Origin: Jacaranda mimosifolia
Lineage: Eukaryota > Streptophyta > Magnoliopsida > Lamiales > Bignoniaceae
DNA: 64,000 nucleotides
Direction of reading: 5' to 3'
Assembly (NCBI GenBank): GCA_018894105.1
Contig: CM032117.1
Span: forward strand, 48,828,503-48,892,502
Below the pieces are notes generated by a model. The model saw only the letters and a program-made list of their open reading frames with translations. It had not been told where the DNA came from and did no database searches. Both the position numbers and the translations under genes were made by a program. The stretch's first letter is position 1. Each line of letters starts with the position of its first letter. Shown here piece after piece: positions 1 to 11,100 of this stretch.

Positions 1-1185
1 CAGCTGGATAATGTATGGTATGCCATTGTGAAAGTGTGTGCAGTGTGAGAGAAGTTTAAAAGTGAATGTGGTGTATGATGCATGCAACACTTAGATGATG
101 AGTCTGGGAATCCTAAAGTGGATGTATATATAGAGTAAATAAGGTTAGATGGCCAAAATAAGACACAGACACACACAATGCAATTCCAAATCAAAATTTA
201 TAATACATGTGATGTAGCGGCCTAAGGTATGTCAGCCTTATCAAAAGATAACATGTTAAGATAGCCAATATGGGAGAATCCAGCCAAGCAGTGCGAGGGG
301 TAAAGTGAAAGTTGGAAGAACCTATAGAGTGTAGACTACTAGCAATACATGAGCCAAGTATAGTTGGTGTTCACTAATGTAGTGAATCATAGTGATAAAG
401 TAACATAAAACACCCGCCCGTACTATAATTACCCAACTAAGAACTAATAAAGGACACAATATACACTGGATTTAAACCAAGAAAGGAGTATGAACAAATA
501 ATTTTTGGAATCATAAATCCATCAACTAGTCTACTCGTGTAGGTGAAAAGCAGAAATTGACAAGACATTCAACAAAATATTAAGCCTTTGACCCCCAATT
601 TAAATCAAAATAAACAGATAGCATCGCCCATGGCCTTTAAGAAATTTGTCTAACACCCACAGTAGACATTAACAAAGCTTACCGAGATAGCATGGCCCTA
701 TGCCATGGAAAGATGTTTGGGCAACAGGCAAAATAAAAACAGCAAACCCGTGAGGAAATCATCAAAAAACATTAGGCAAACAGTTAAAGCAACTATGGCA
801 AAGAAACGAATATGAATTCAAAAAAGCCCATCATTCAAAATTGCATAAACAGAATTTGCACATGCGGAAACAAATTCAACATCCCAACAAACCTTTAACA
901 CCCCCCCTTTAGAACATAAACATCCTAATACGCTGTTTGCAGAAAAACCGTAGAAGGATTTTTTGCAAAATCAAACCCATGTAATTTATATAAGGTGAAC
1001 CCAACATCGTAGTCAACAATAATCCCCTAATCTAATAAAATCAACATCCTAATCCTCCATTGTAAGAAAACCCTACAAATTTTTTGTTTCAGATTCAACA
1101 GAAAACATAAGTATGAACCTAATCCCCACTCATCGTCCTAACAGGCATATCAAACGTGGGAGAGATGACAAAATTAGTAAGGAGT
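1..1185. other. Intergenic DNA, nothing recognised
   Basis: No open frame here resembles a known protein, and no LTR, inverted repeat or RNA gene was recognised. The stretch is AT-rich with scattered moderately GC-balanced tracts. It could hold decayed transposon or gene-flank sequence that is too diverged to read by eye. Confidence 0.4.
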
Positions 1186-1514
1186 AGTGATGGTTGTGGA
1201 GAAGATGCGATTTTGCGGACAAAATAGTGGGAGAAACAAAAAAGAGGAAGGGCGCAGAGAGAGGAGAGAGAGTAAGAGAGTGAGGGAGAGAACATAGAGT
1301 TAAGAGAGTGAGAGAGAGCAGAGAATTGGAGACAAAGGGGCCTAGGGTGTCAGGGTAGGTCAAGTTAGGATGTAGGGGGTTTTGGAATTGTTTTGTGAGG
1401 GCTTTTTGGGTATTGAAAATTTATTTTTTGGGATATGGATTGGAGAATGTGTATCTATTTTGTAATTATTATGGGAGAATGAAAATTTTTTGGGAGAAGC
1501 CAAAAGAACAGGCC
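1186..1514. mobile_element. Right end of inverted-repeat DNA element, family A copy 1
   Basis: The last 150 bp, from a stretch where 'gagaatgtg' is followed by a T-rich run and then 'gggag', match the right ends of the two longer elements at 2988-4531 and 14603-15650. The right tip reads inward on the minus strand as GGCCTGTTCTTTTGG. It is followed outside by TTA, which fits the 3-bp target of PIF/Harbinger (Tourist-like) elements, although that class assignment is inference. The purine-rich GA tract at 1200-1330 corresponds to the 'gagtgaagtgag' segment of the other copies. No left end was found, so the copy is probably truncated. Confidence 0.5.
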
Positions 1515-2239
1515 TTAAAATTTTTTTATAAAATAATTTAACTTTTCGAGCTCGATCATTTGATTTAAGCTCGAGTTTGAGCCTGGAAAAATGGTCAAAG
1601 TTCATCTCAGCTCGTTTGCATCCTTAAATTGAACCACATAATATATTAATTTTAGGACTTTTTGTTCATTTCATTTTGTAGTATCTATTAGCATTATAAA
1701 AATATTAAAATCACAACGTAACTTGTTTTTAATAATAGCATACTTTTTCAAATTTTATTCACCCACTCTCTTTAATTTTTATATCTTTTGATATCAATCA
1801 AATTGTCTCTTTTAACTTCTTAAAATGACATTATTTCTTTACTTTATATTGATTTAATTAAGCAGCACATAAATTAATAAAAATATATCATCAAGAAAAT
1901 AAGTGAACAAGTATTTTAATTGGATACATAATTTATAATAAAAACTTGCTTGAATCTTTTGAATTTTTTATAACATCTCAATGGAAAGAAATCATGTCTA
2001 TTTGTATATGCAAAATCTTGCATTGCATAAAGCCTACAAAAAATTTGTATAACAATTCAATATTCAAAGCAGTCTTTCATCAACTCTTTGCAGAATAACT
2101 TTCATTTCCGCCTGGATACCAAAAAATAGCCATTAGAAACAATATAAAATTATAATCATCGATCCTATATATTTGCAAAAATAAATAAGACCGAAAAATA
2201 CCAAAATAGTAATTTTGATATTGTTAAAGTTCAAATTTT
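1515..2239. other. Intergenic AT-rich DNA, nothing recognised
   Basis: AT-rich sequence with no supported gene, RNA or repeat boundary. Confidence 0.4.
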
Positions 2240-2531
2240 AAAGTTTTATTTTGTTATTTTATATTTTTACTCCTAAAAAATTTAAATTTTATTTGTTTAA
2301 TTCGAGTTATGTCAAGTTAGTTCAGATGGGTTTGGGTTGTCGTGTGACCCAAAATCAAATTTCAAGTTGTTTGTATAACCTAAAATTCGACCTAATCCAA
2401 CTCATTTTTTTCGAATTCTTATTTGTATCGACCTTATTGAACTCGAACCCAAAATGGATTAACCCAAGCCCATTTTTTTCATGTCGAACTTATGTTGAAT
2501 TATGGTGTTGTGTTGAAAATTGCCACCCCTA
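2240..2531. repeat. hAT-like non-autonomous element fragment
   Basis: The right edge ends in 'gccacccctagctagg', which on the minus strand reads TAGGGGTGGCAA. That start is typical of non-autonomous hAT elements in plants. The body has the alternating 'gggtttgggt' and 'cgaacccaaa' composition common in such repeats. No matching left terminus or 8-bp target duplication was found, so the element is fragmentary or the boundary is uncertain. The 93-codon open frame inside it is not a credible gene. Confidence 0.4.
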
Positions 2532-2987
2532 GCTAGGAGGTTGGACTACATCACAAGATTTTTAATCTCTAATTTTACATCTAAAATTTTAATTTTTTTC
2601 TCCCAGAAATGAATACAAGATTTAATTTAACATTTTAATTTAACATCTAATTTTACATCTAAAATTTTAATTTAATCTCTAAAATGAATACAAGAATATG
2701 ATTTTGGAAATCAGAGAAAGGCGTGTTGATTGTTAAAGATGATTCTGGAAGACCTGAGTAAAGAAATCATTAAAACGAAATTGAAAGCGTTTTTGCAGAA
2801 GCAACTAAATAATCAATTGTTCTTTACTATAGCAATTCAGGGAGGGAAAAAATATCAAGACCTTTGTGTTACGTTTGAACAAAGGAAATGAATGAGAAGA
2901 TAAAAAAGAAAATGCAAATGTGCAAAACAGTTATATCATTTGAAGTATGAAAAAAAATTTCCTCAACATTTTTCTTGTAAAATACAA

Positions 2988-4531
2988 GGCCCATTCTTTT
3001 ATGTTTCGGCCATTTTTTAGAAAAAAAATTTGAGTGAATGAATTTTTTGGAGAAAATTTAGAGAATGTGCCATGTGTTTTTTTTTTTTTTTTGGGAAAAA
3101 TATAAAAAATAATTTTGAAAATGAATTATTTGTTTCTTTATGTTTTGAAAATAGACAAATTTTATTGTAAATATCAAATCATTTACTTTTTTTCGTTGAA
3201 TTTGTAGGGTAAAAGTATTTTTTTTTATGTATTATATGTATGTATTTTTATAATTGAATGACGTGTATGTATACATATATATTTGTAATGATTGAAATAT
3301 GAGTGTAGTTAATTTAATTGATTATTTATTTCAAAATTTATATTTTTACAAATTTAATATTAGTAAATGATGTATTATTTGATTATATTAATAAATATTA
3401 ATTATTCATGAAATAATAATTATATTATAATTTTAAAAAAATTACCTTATATCATAATTATTAATATCGACTTATAAAAAAATTAATTACTATATATTAA
3501 TTATAAACTAATTGTTATTTATTAATTAAAATATAATTATTTAACTATTTGTTACTTATAATTTATTTATAAATAAAACTTAGTTATTTATTAAAATAAA
3601 TAATTTTTTAATAATTTATATATATATAAGAGTTAATAACAATTCATCAAATTAAAAAAATAAATAATATTATGTTATATGAAATTACATCATCTTAAAT
3701 TATTTATTAAATAAATAAACATAATATTTAATTATACGTAAAATATGAAACATAATTAATATATAAATAATAAGTTATTTAAATAAATTAATTTAAATAA
3801 TTTTATAAGTTATTTAATTATTTTAACTCTTTATTTAATTAATACGTTATTTAGTAAATAAATTGATTAGGAATAACCAAATAATTTTACTTAAATTTAA
3901 TTAGTTCTCTCAACAATTACTTTAAGCATATCAATATTTATTAGACTTAATAGTATTACATAAGTATCACCCTATAATCTAATTTTTTTTATTATAATTT
4001 TAAATAAATGTAAAGATTAATATTTAATGAAGAATATTTTTTTGAAGAAGATTAATTTATTTATTATATATAATTTTAATTAATACATTAAATATTAAAT
4101 ATAAAAAATACATTATTTAAGTAATAAGTAAAATTAATTAATTTAATATGTTATTTAATAAATAAATTATTTAGTAATAACATAAATAATATTTAATTAA
4201 ATTTAATTCATTTTTTCGACAGTTAGTTTAATTAAATTTGTAAACATGAGTTTTAAAAAACATTTTACCCAATAAAATTTTAATACTCATATATATATAT
4301 ATAAATGAGTGAAGTGAGAGAATGATAAATAAATAAATGATGTGATAAGTAGAGTGAAAAAAGTGAGGACATAGGTGTGAATTTTAGAGTATAGGGTTTT
4401 TTGAGTGAATTGCGAGGGATTTTTAGGTGTGAAATTTAATTTTTTGGAAAAAAATTGAAGAATATACCTCCATTTTGAAATTTTTTAGGAGGTTGCAAAT
4501 TTTTTTGAGAAAATATAGAAGCTCAGGGTCC
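2988..4531. mobile_element. Non-autonomous inverted-repeat DNA element, family A copy 2
   Basis: The ends are imperfect inverted repeats of about 35-40 bp. The left starts GGCCCATTCTTTTATG, and the right, read on the minus strand, runs GGACCCTGAGCTTCTAT. Both then go into A- and T-runs. The interior is extremely AT-rich and collinear with the copy at 14603-15650, including the shared 'ttagtttaattaaatttg' stretch and the TA-repeat followed by 'gagtgaagtgag'. There is no coding capacity. The length is about 1.5 kb, against 1.05 kb for the other long copy, mostly because of extra AT-rich interior. Confidence 0.6.
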
Positions 4532-5429
4532 AAACATTGATATATAGTATTTATTTTCACAATTGTCTTCCCTTCACCGGGTTGTTGTCAAGATGATAAG
4601 GGCCGAAAGAGACCGCCACCTCCGGACCATAATGAAGCTTATTTTGAAAGTTCTTTATCATTCGTATTGGGTAGCTAAGTGATGGGGATCTTAATAGTAA
4701 CTTTGGAATGCTTTTAGAAATCTTCCTCACTCAGCCTTGAAATTTTATCATATCTTTGTTGTTCCAATGCACAAAGTAAAAGGGGAATCAGAGACCAAAG
4801 AAAAGGAGTTGTTCAGTTCATATAAGCGCTGTAGCAACATCACTTAACCAGTCCACATTACTCTAAATTATTACAACGATTCACAACAATATTGCGAAGA
4901 AATCTGAAACATATTCCAAAATATCAAACATTAATTTGTTAATTCCCAATGAAGACTTCCATCGGAAGACAGTCACGCTCATACAACCACACAGTTTTCC
5001 AAGTATATTGCCTTGTTAGTCATCCATCACGTAACAAAATAGTATGAGCTTCAACTAAACAAGAAAACCCATTTAGACATGTTGTGTGAGCTTAACAATC
5101 AATCATATGTATCCACCCCATATCTCCACACGCATAGCAAAAGCCACCAAAAAAGTGGGGGAAAAAGAGAAGGAAAGAGATGAGAAAACAGAAGTTAAAT
5201 ACAAAAACGAGATGGTACTTGCAGTGTGCTTCAAAATAGAAACAGCGGTAGTATTTTCTAGTAAGATGAAATGATAGATCGAAAACTAACCAAACTGTCA
5301 AATAAAACAATACTTCTAGTGAATCAAAATATAATCGCTCACACTCGGTTGGAGAAGAAATTAAAGAAAAATGATAAACCCTATAGTTTGACACCATAAA
5401 CTCCACCACCACAAAATGCGAATGCAACA
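4532..5429. other. Intergenic DNA, nothing recognised
   Basis: Overlapping short open frames on both strands near 5090-5430 show no recognisable domain or plausible codon context. No repeat termini were identified. Confidence 0.35.
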
Positions 5430-5770
5430 AGGCACAACCCTTATCAAGCTATGTCGAGGCCACTTAAAGTTACACGTAGTGCTCAACCTCTCTAACCGAG
5501 CACCAAAGGACTAGAATAAGTAAATAGTCGATAATAAGGAATCACACTCGATCTTTCTCGACTTTGGAAATCAAACTCATACATGGGATGACCAGCTTCA
5601 GGCACCCACAAGTGAAGGCATATTTGGGTCAATTGCCTTCAGGTGGACAATTAATACTTAACGTTAATAATTGACCTCACTTCAAGAGACTCGTGATGCT
5701 GTAATGAGCTATATGCTTTGTTCAGCAGTAGTTGTTAAGAGAACAAGCGCACTATAGCAAAGGTCTCATG
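5430..5770 (+). repeat. Degenerate LTR fragment (plus orientation)
   Basis: Read forward, this segment aligns by eye with the reverse complement of 8750-9070. Both carry a 'gaggcca' block followed by 'taaagttt' or 'taaagtta', then a 'cgatcttt-tcga' block, then 'cctcacttt' or 'cctcacttc' followed by 'gagactc', and then 'ctgtaat(a/g)agctat'. It therefore represents the 5' half of the same LTR family in the opposite direction. No intact termini or target duplications were found. Many substitutions and indels separate the two copies. Confidence 0.55.
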
Positions 5771-5883
5771 GCTACAATACATAGCGTTATGCAAAGTGCA
5801 CCATATGAAAAATATACAACACTTTTATAATATAATTACATACTAAGAATATCAATAAATTAAAGCAATTATAATATACATGT

Positions 5884-5902
5884 ATATATATATATATATA
5901 TT
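5884..5902. repeat. (TA)n microsatellite
   Basis: A run of about nine TA units is embedded in AT-rich intergenic DNA. Confidence 0.9.
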
Positions 5903-6079
5903 ATTAAACATAAAAGATAATAACAAAAAATAACTTAAATTGTTCAACAAGCACAAACAAACGAATTCAAGTTAGAGTTTCAGATCTATAATTTCTAAAC
6001 ATCACCACAAGAATCTTTATCGCCACTCAACACTTTCCCACTAAACAAGATTTATAATATTCATTGTCTCACTCTTCAT

Positions 6080-7460
6080 CTTCCTTATCTATGTCATCAA
6101 AATCTAATTCCTCTTCTTCATGTATAGTACACAATATAGATGAACCTTGGGGTAATCCTCAGAAAGAGCCATGGGTGCCATTGAAGAACTCCTGATCACT
6201 AAACTAATCAAGACCTCCTTGACTGAAAACCACTTAAGATTAATATTAGTGAAATTTATAAGAAATCCTTTATAGATTTCAAATTTGCATATAATATTAA
6301 AACACAAGAAGAAATCCTACCTTAGGTTTCTAATCAACAAACTATCAAGTTACTATCCAGGTCCTCCACCCAAAAACATGTCAAAAATGGTTACATGTTT
6401 TTACATATAAGTTTCATCGAGATTGCTATCAAGCCATTAACAAGAGAAGGTTTAACGCCAGTATCTTTCTGGCCCTAAGAAATTGTAGTCATTTAAACTT
6501 CAATGACTCGTTATTAAGGCTAGTATAGACAAGTTTTTGTAATGGCCCAATCCTCTTAAATACTTTTCCAATTTTCACAGTTTCCCTAATAGATCCATAT
6601 ATCCTTGATGTCCCCACTTGGAATGTTAAAAGTTTCAATTATAAACTGAAGCCAAGTTCCCACATATATGAAATCTTTTACCGGATCTGCTAAAAAGTCA
6701 CAAACACAGGATTGAATATTAATATCATTGCTCACAATCATCCTCCTGGACAATCAGTGTTTTGGGAGGTAGATAGAGCCAAATCAAATCTCTCAATTCC
6801 TAGAACCATCGAACGGAAGAACGTTGCTCTTCCAAAAAAATGGGAATTACCCCAAGATTGAAATCCTCCTCGATAGACAGTAGAAAATTCCGATCTAGAG
6901 CAAGTCGTTCAACATGATGATAGATGTGTCAAGATAAAATTCCTCAGACAAATTCTCTTAGATCTTTAACTAGCTATGAACCAACAAGTATCCCAAGAGT
7001 TCCTCTTAGAACTCATATACCAATTCCTTTTGATATTTCAAGAAAAGTTCCTTCTAACAATCCTAGAATAGTTCCTAGATTCCAAGGCATTGGATAGACC
7101 AAAATTTAGCCTATCTATCAAGACTATGAAGATCTTGAACAACTTGAATCCCCATATCAGTTCCCTCACAAACTTTCACAGTAATTGAAGAGTTTTCGAG
7201 AAACAAAGAATTTCTCAAAAAAGATTTTATTTTTGAACAAAATTTTTCAAATTGAAAGTGGTTTATGCAAGATTTTGATGAACATCAAAGAAACCAGATC
7301 TGTTCTGAATGGTATGAATACATGACTTATACCAAACAGAATATTCCTTTTTCTAATATTTCATCAATACTTATGGAGAAAATAAGATCCAAGTTATCCA
7401 AAAGATTACCAAAAATGGACCAAGACAGATGCCTCTACAAGAAACCTTCGCGCTAGCTCA
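6080..7460 (+). pseudogene. Endogenous pararetrovirus fragment (movement protein, coat region)
   Basis: Conceptual translation in shifting plus-strand frames resembles the movement protein of plant Caulimoviridae (30K superfamily), followed by the segment that precedes or begins the coat protein. Directly readable pieces are AIKPLTREGL near 6430, NDSLL followed by a GP near 6500-6550, an ILDVP stretch near 6605, and the FWEVDRAKSNLSIPR stretch near 6760. An open piece at 7265-7456 contains DEHQRNQI and EWYEYM, resembling the petuvirus or florendovirus-like region. Multiple stops and frame changes show it is an inactive relic. The assignment rests on remembered family similarity. The protease, reverse transcriptase and RNase H portions were not found downstream, so the copy is truncated. 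Confidence 0.6.
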
Positions 7461-8350
7461 AATGATGTTGTTTTGCAAAAGTACCAATTACAATTCTAAA
7501 ATTGGCTCTTTCCATGGTTAATCCACTGACATCATCTGTGTAATCAAGTTCATATGACCATTGTGCCCATGCAACTGCTATATATGCTCAAATTTGAATA
7601 AGTGTTCTTGAATGTCAAATGAACTATCATATCTGCACTAGTTAGCCGGAACCTTGCTATCCAATCCGATTCTTTCATCCAAAATCTATGGAGGAAAGGG
7701 AGAATCACGTTCCCTAGTTAGTGCAAGCCTAGTTCATTTTCATGGGAATTTCATTCAGAGCTCCAACATGACAAACTTTCGCAATGCCAATTCAACTATT
7801 GTACCTGATGTGACATTTCTTGCCATTCATCTCTATTGGTGGGACGAAAAGGTCAATTATATGGCAATATAGGACACTCGATCCGCTCACACTTCGAGAC
7901 GTATATCAAGGGATTTCTTCCAATAAATTTGCTAATTCATCTAGTGGGTATGGCGTTTATTAGGAGCACTTAAGTAAGTCGTGCTATAAGTTGCATTACG
8001 TAGAGGTGAAATAGCAGCGAAAGTTGCCATTCTATTGTTATGGTGAAAGCATCTGGCCCAAACTATGATGGTCAAAGAGTAATGTTAGATGCAGATATTG
8101 GTGCTGGAGGAGGTTAGTTTTGGAGATCGGCCATGATCTAGTCATTGATGAGTTGATGGGGCTGGCACATAGTCAATATAACTACTTATTCTGGCTCGGA
8201 GCTAGTCTGGAGTATGTCTTTGTTGTATTGAGATGGTGGATATGATGATGCAGATGGTGGTGCACGTGGTGGTGGATATTGCTCATTCTCCCTATCAGTG
8301 AGTCCAAAATGCGTAGTGCTAACTATTTCAAAAGTTGCTAGTTCAAAATC
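7461..8350. other. Unassigned stretch between pararetroviral relic and LTR
   Basis: Short open frames such as 7654-7872 match nothing recognised. Read on the minus strand, the part from about 8350 down to 7900 would be the leader or gag side of the gypsy-like element whose LTR and primer-binding site lie at 8351-9100. No gag motif could be supported. Confidence 0.35.
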
Positions 8351-8366
8351 ACGCACATGGCGCCAA
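8351..8366 (-). other. Candidate tRNA primer-binding site of gypsy-like LTR element
   Basis: On the minus strand the bases immediately inside the LTR read TTGGCGCCATGTGCGT. Plant Ty3/gypsy elements commonly place a TGGCGCC-beginning primer site a few bases after the 5' LTR. Its position at the low-coordinate end of the minus-oriented LTR is as expected. Confidence 0.5.
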
Positions 8367-8368
8367 CT

Positions 8369-9100
8369 TATAAAGGTGCTTTTCAGTAGGCGTGAGTCTA
8401 TGAGTAAACCAATCTAATCAAGTAATGCGTGTCAAAGCTACAACTACCACAAAGAAAAGGCACAATAGACTTGTTGATGTAGCTCACAATTAAAACCCTT
8501 TGACACTCAAGTCAGGTTGAGCAATTGAGGAAAGTATATATGTAAGCTAAGAGCAATTCAATGAATTAAAAACATACATATAGAGATTATGAGGCTAGAT
8601 ATTTATAATGGATAAAAATTAGCTGGTTGGTGGGGTCAAAAAACCTAATTTGATCTTCCACCACTATAAAAATAGATTGCACCTTGTAGAGGGTGCGGCT
8701 ATTTAATAAGACAGTGACATCTGCTTAATAGGTCTAGAAGCCTAGTGCATGGTGGTTGCCACTCATTTGCTTGGGAATTAGTCCGACCTCAGAAGTCAAA
8801 CAGAACACATAGCTTATTACAGTGTCAAGAGTCTCCCAAAGTGAGGCCGAGTATTGACATCAAGAATTATTATGCCTTTAATTACGAGTAGCGGGTGGCC
8901 TAAAGACGAATGTATGCGCTCGATCTCCAGGATCGAAAAAGATCAACCACCTTTCCTTATCCGAGTCCTCTCATGCCCGATCAGTAACGTCAAGCGCCAC
9001 ATGAAACTTTACATGGCCTCAATGTAGCTCGATAGGAGTTGTTATCGTGGGCATTCGATCTCTCCGTTATGTAAAATTCTTTCTTGGTGCCACTTATTTG
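8369..9100 (-). repeat. Gypsy-type LTR, minus orientation
   Basis: On the minus strand this stretch has LTR anatomy. It has a promoter-like TATAAATA box (complement of 8595-8610), then the conserved 'ctgacttgag-gtc' block also present in the LTRs at 15785-16535 and 51317-52053, and then a primer-binding site just inside. The outer edge near 9100 is uncertain because TG and a target duplication were not located. The 5' half is repeated, highly diverged and inverted, at 5430-5770. Confidence 0.55.
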
Positions 9101-10160
9101 CCGTTTGATAGTTCAAAAGCTTCAAAAAGGAAACAAATAACAAATCCATATAAATCTAGAACATAAAGAACTTATCTGAGTGAAGCATTTTAATTGCCAA
9201 CTCATCAGAATAAGCAAACTAAGAACTATAAGATTTTCAATTCTCCACAGCAATTCACTCTTTAAGAACAATAAGAGGCTTTATGAAAATTCATAATGTG
9301 TAAAAGAAGCAAAAGATAAAAAAAATAAGTTTTTCAATTCTAAATTTAATATAATTGTAATAGTAAAATATCATATTCCCTTAACTTTTCTTTTTCTTTT
9401 TTAATTCAAACATCATGAATTAGAGAAAATTAGTAAATATACCAATCCCAGCAAAGCAACCAAATGAATCATAAAATAATGAGTTCATAATGAAATCCGA
9501 ATAATTTAGCGACAAGGTTTCGTTATATATTAAAGAAAATAAAGTAACTGCGTTGGTGGGGGAAAAAGATTATTGATAGAAAACGGAATAGACACAAGAT
9601 AGAGAAATTTGATGACTCAAAAGCTTCACAAAGGAAAGAAATGAGACACCTATTAGGCCTAAAATCATATTAACTCACAATATAGCAACAAACTGAGCAA
9701 AAACTTCAGAATCACAGGATGCAAATCAAAGAACTCAAGTTCTCATAAATAGACAACAAAATCAACCAAATGTATAGTTGGAAAACTAGTACAGTAGTCA
9801 ACATTACATTCCATGAGGATAATGAAATGAAACAACAGACAGAAAACGAGGAAAGGAAATGTGTGAGAGATTATTGCTTATCTCTTGAATTCTATACGTT
9901 TAGCAATGTAGTGGAGGAATCTCACCAGATCCCACTGTTGTCAGATTATCATTAAGTTCAGTCTATTCTCATTATTATCATAATTAGTACTTAGTTTAGT
10001 TAAGCAATGACTAAGGATATATTCTGTTTTCGTAATTGGAACAAGCGCATGCTATTCGCACTTTTATAAATAGTATAAAGAGTGTGTAACATGTCAATCC
10101 ATCAGAAGGAGAGGTGAGAAGGAAAATAAATCCTTCAGTATTACCTTAAAGATCTCCATA
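9101..10160. other. Intergenic and 3' flank of ARP6
   Basis: No gene or repeat boundary was recognised. The part nearest 10160 should contain the ARP6 3' UTR, read on the minus strand. The AT-rich segment around 10060-10090 is a possible polyadenylation region, but no specific signal can be assigned with confidence. Confidence 0.4.
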
Positions 10161-11064
10161 CTAGTGAAAGAATCTTCTGCGACACCTAGCAGAACCCAGC
10201 TCCTCGTACTCAGCCTTAGTGACACACATCGCTTCAAAATCAGGACTAGATGCTAAAAGCGATCCCCCACGCCAAACACCTAAAATTGGACTGTGGAAGC
10301 AGGGCAGTTAAGTTCTAGTTAGAGGTTAAAACAAAACCTTTTGAACAAAGCCTCAGATAAAAGAAGACTTTACTCTTCTTGAGTCGTTATCTTCACTTGA
10401 TATTCATCAGGGACAAGAGGTCGAAGCTCCCTTTCTCTGGTTAGATAAAATATTATAAGTAATCAAGCTGCATCAAGAAAAAATTTCCAAGTGCAGATGG
10501 ACAGAATGATACTTACAGTCTCTGAGCAAATCCAGGAAATAATGTGCTTCCACCAGTCAAAATAATACTGCAAGCCAAAGATCAACAAGCAATAAATCAA
10601 ATTCAAAAGAAAATCTAGGTCCAAGCACAAACATAGCAGACACAACTACAGTTAACATTCCAGCATTATCACCTTTCATATAGCACAGGGTGAAGATGAG
10701 GATGACAGGAATTGACAGCTCGAACAATGCATTCTGCAAGTCCTGCTTGGTTCATTCCTACATAATATTTCCAGAATACAATCTTAACCAGCAAAAGGAC
10801 TGTATCAATAATGTTATACTTTTTTATGGTGCACATAACTAAATTAAATTAACATAGACACGCAGATAAACACACACACACACACAAAAAAAAAAAAAAA
10901 AGAAAAGAAAAAAGGGAAGATTGCAAATTGCTGCGTTCTTAAGACAAACAACGCATTCCTCAAATCCTGCCTGGTTTGTTCCTATATAATATGATCTCTT
11001 AATCAATAAAAGGACTGTATCAATAATGTTATACTTCTTATGGTGCACTAACTTTATGAAATAG

Positions 11065-11100
<36 letters not shown>

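Noticed and set aside
5092..5430. A 112-codon minus-strand frame with hydrophobic segments
   Set aside because: It is Phe/Leu-rich because of A/T-rich DNA, with no start context or homology. It is not supported as a membrane protein.
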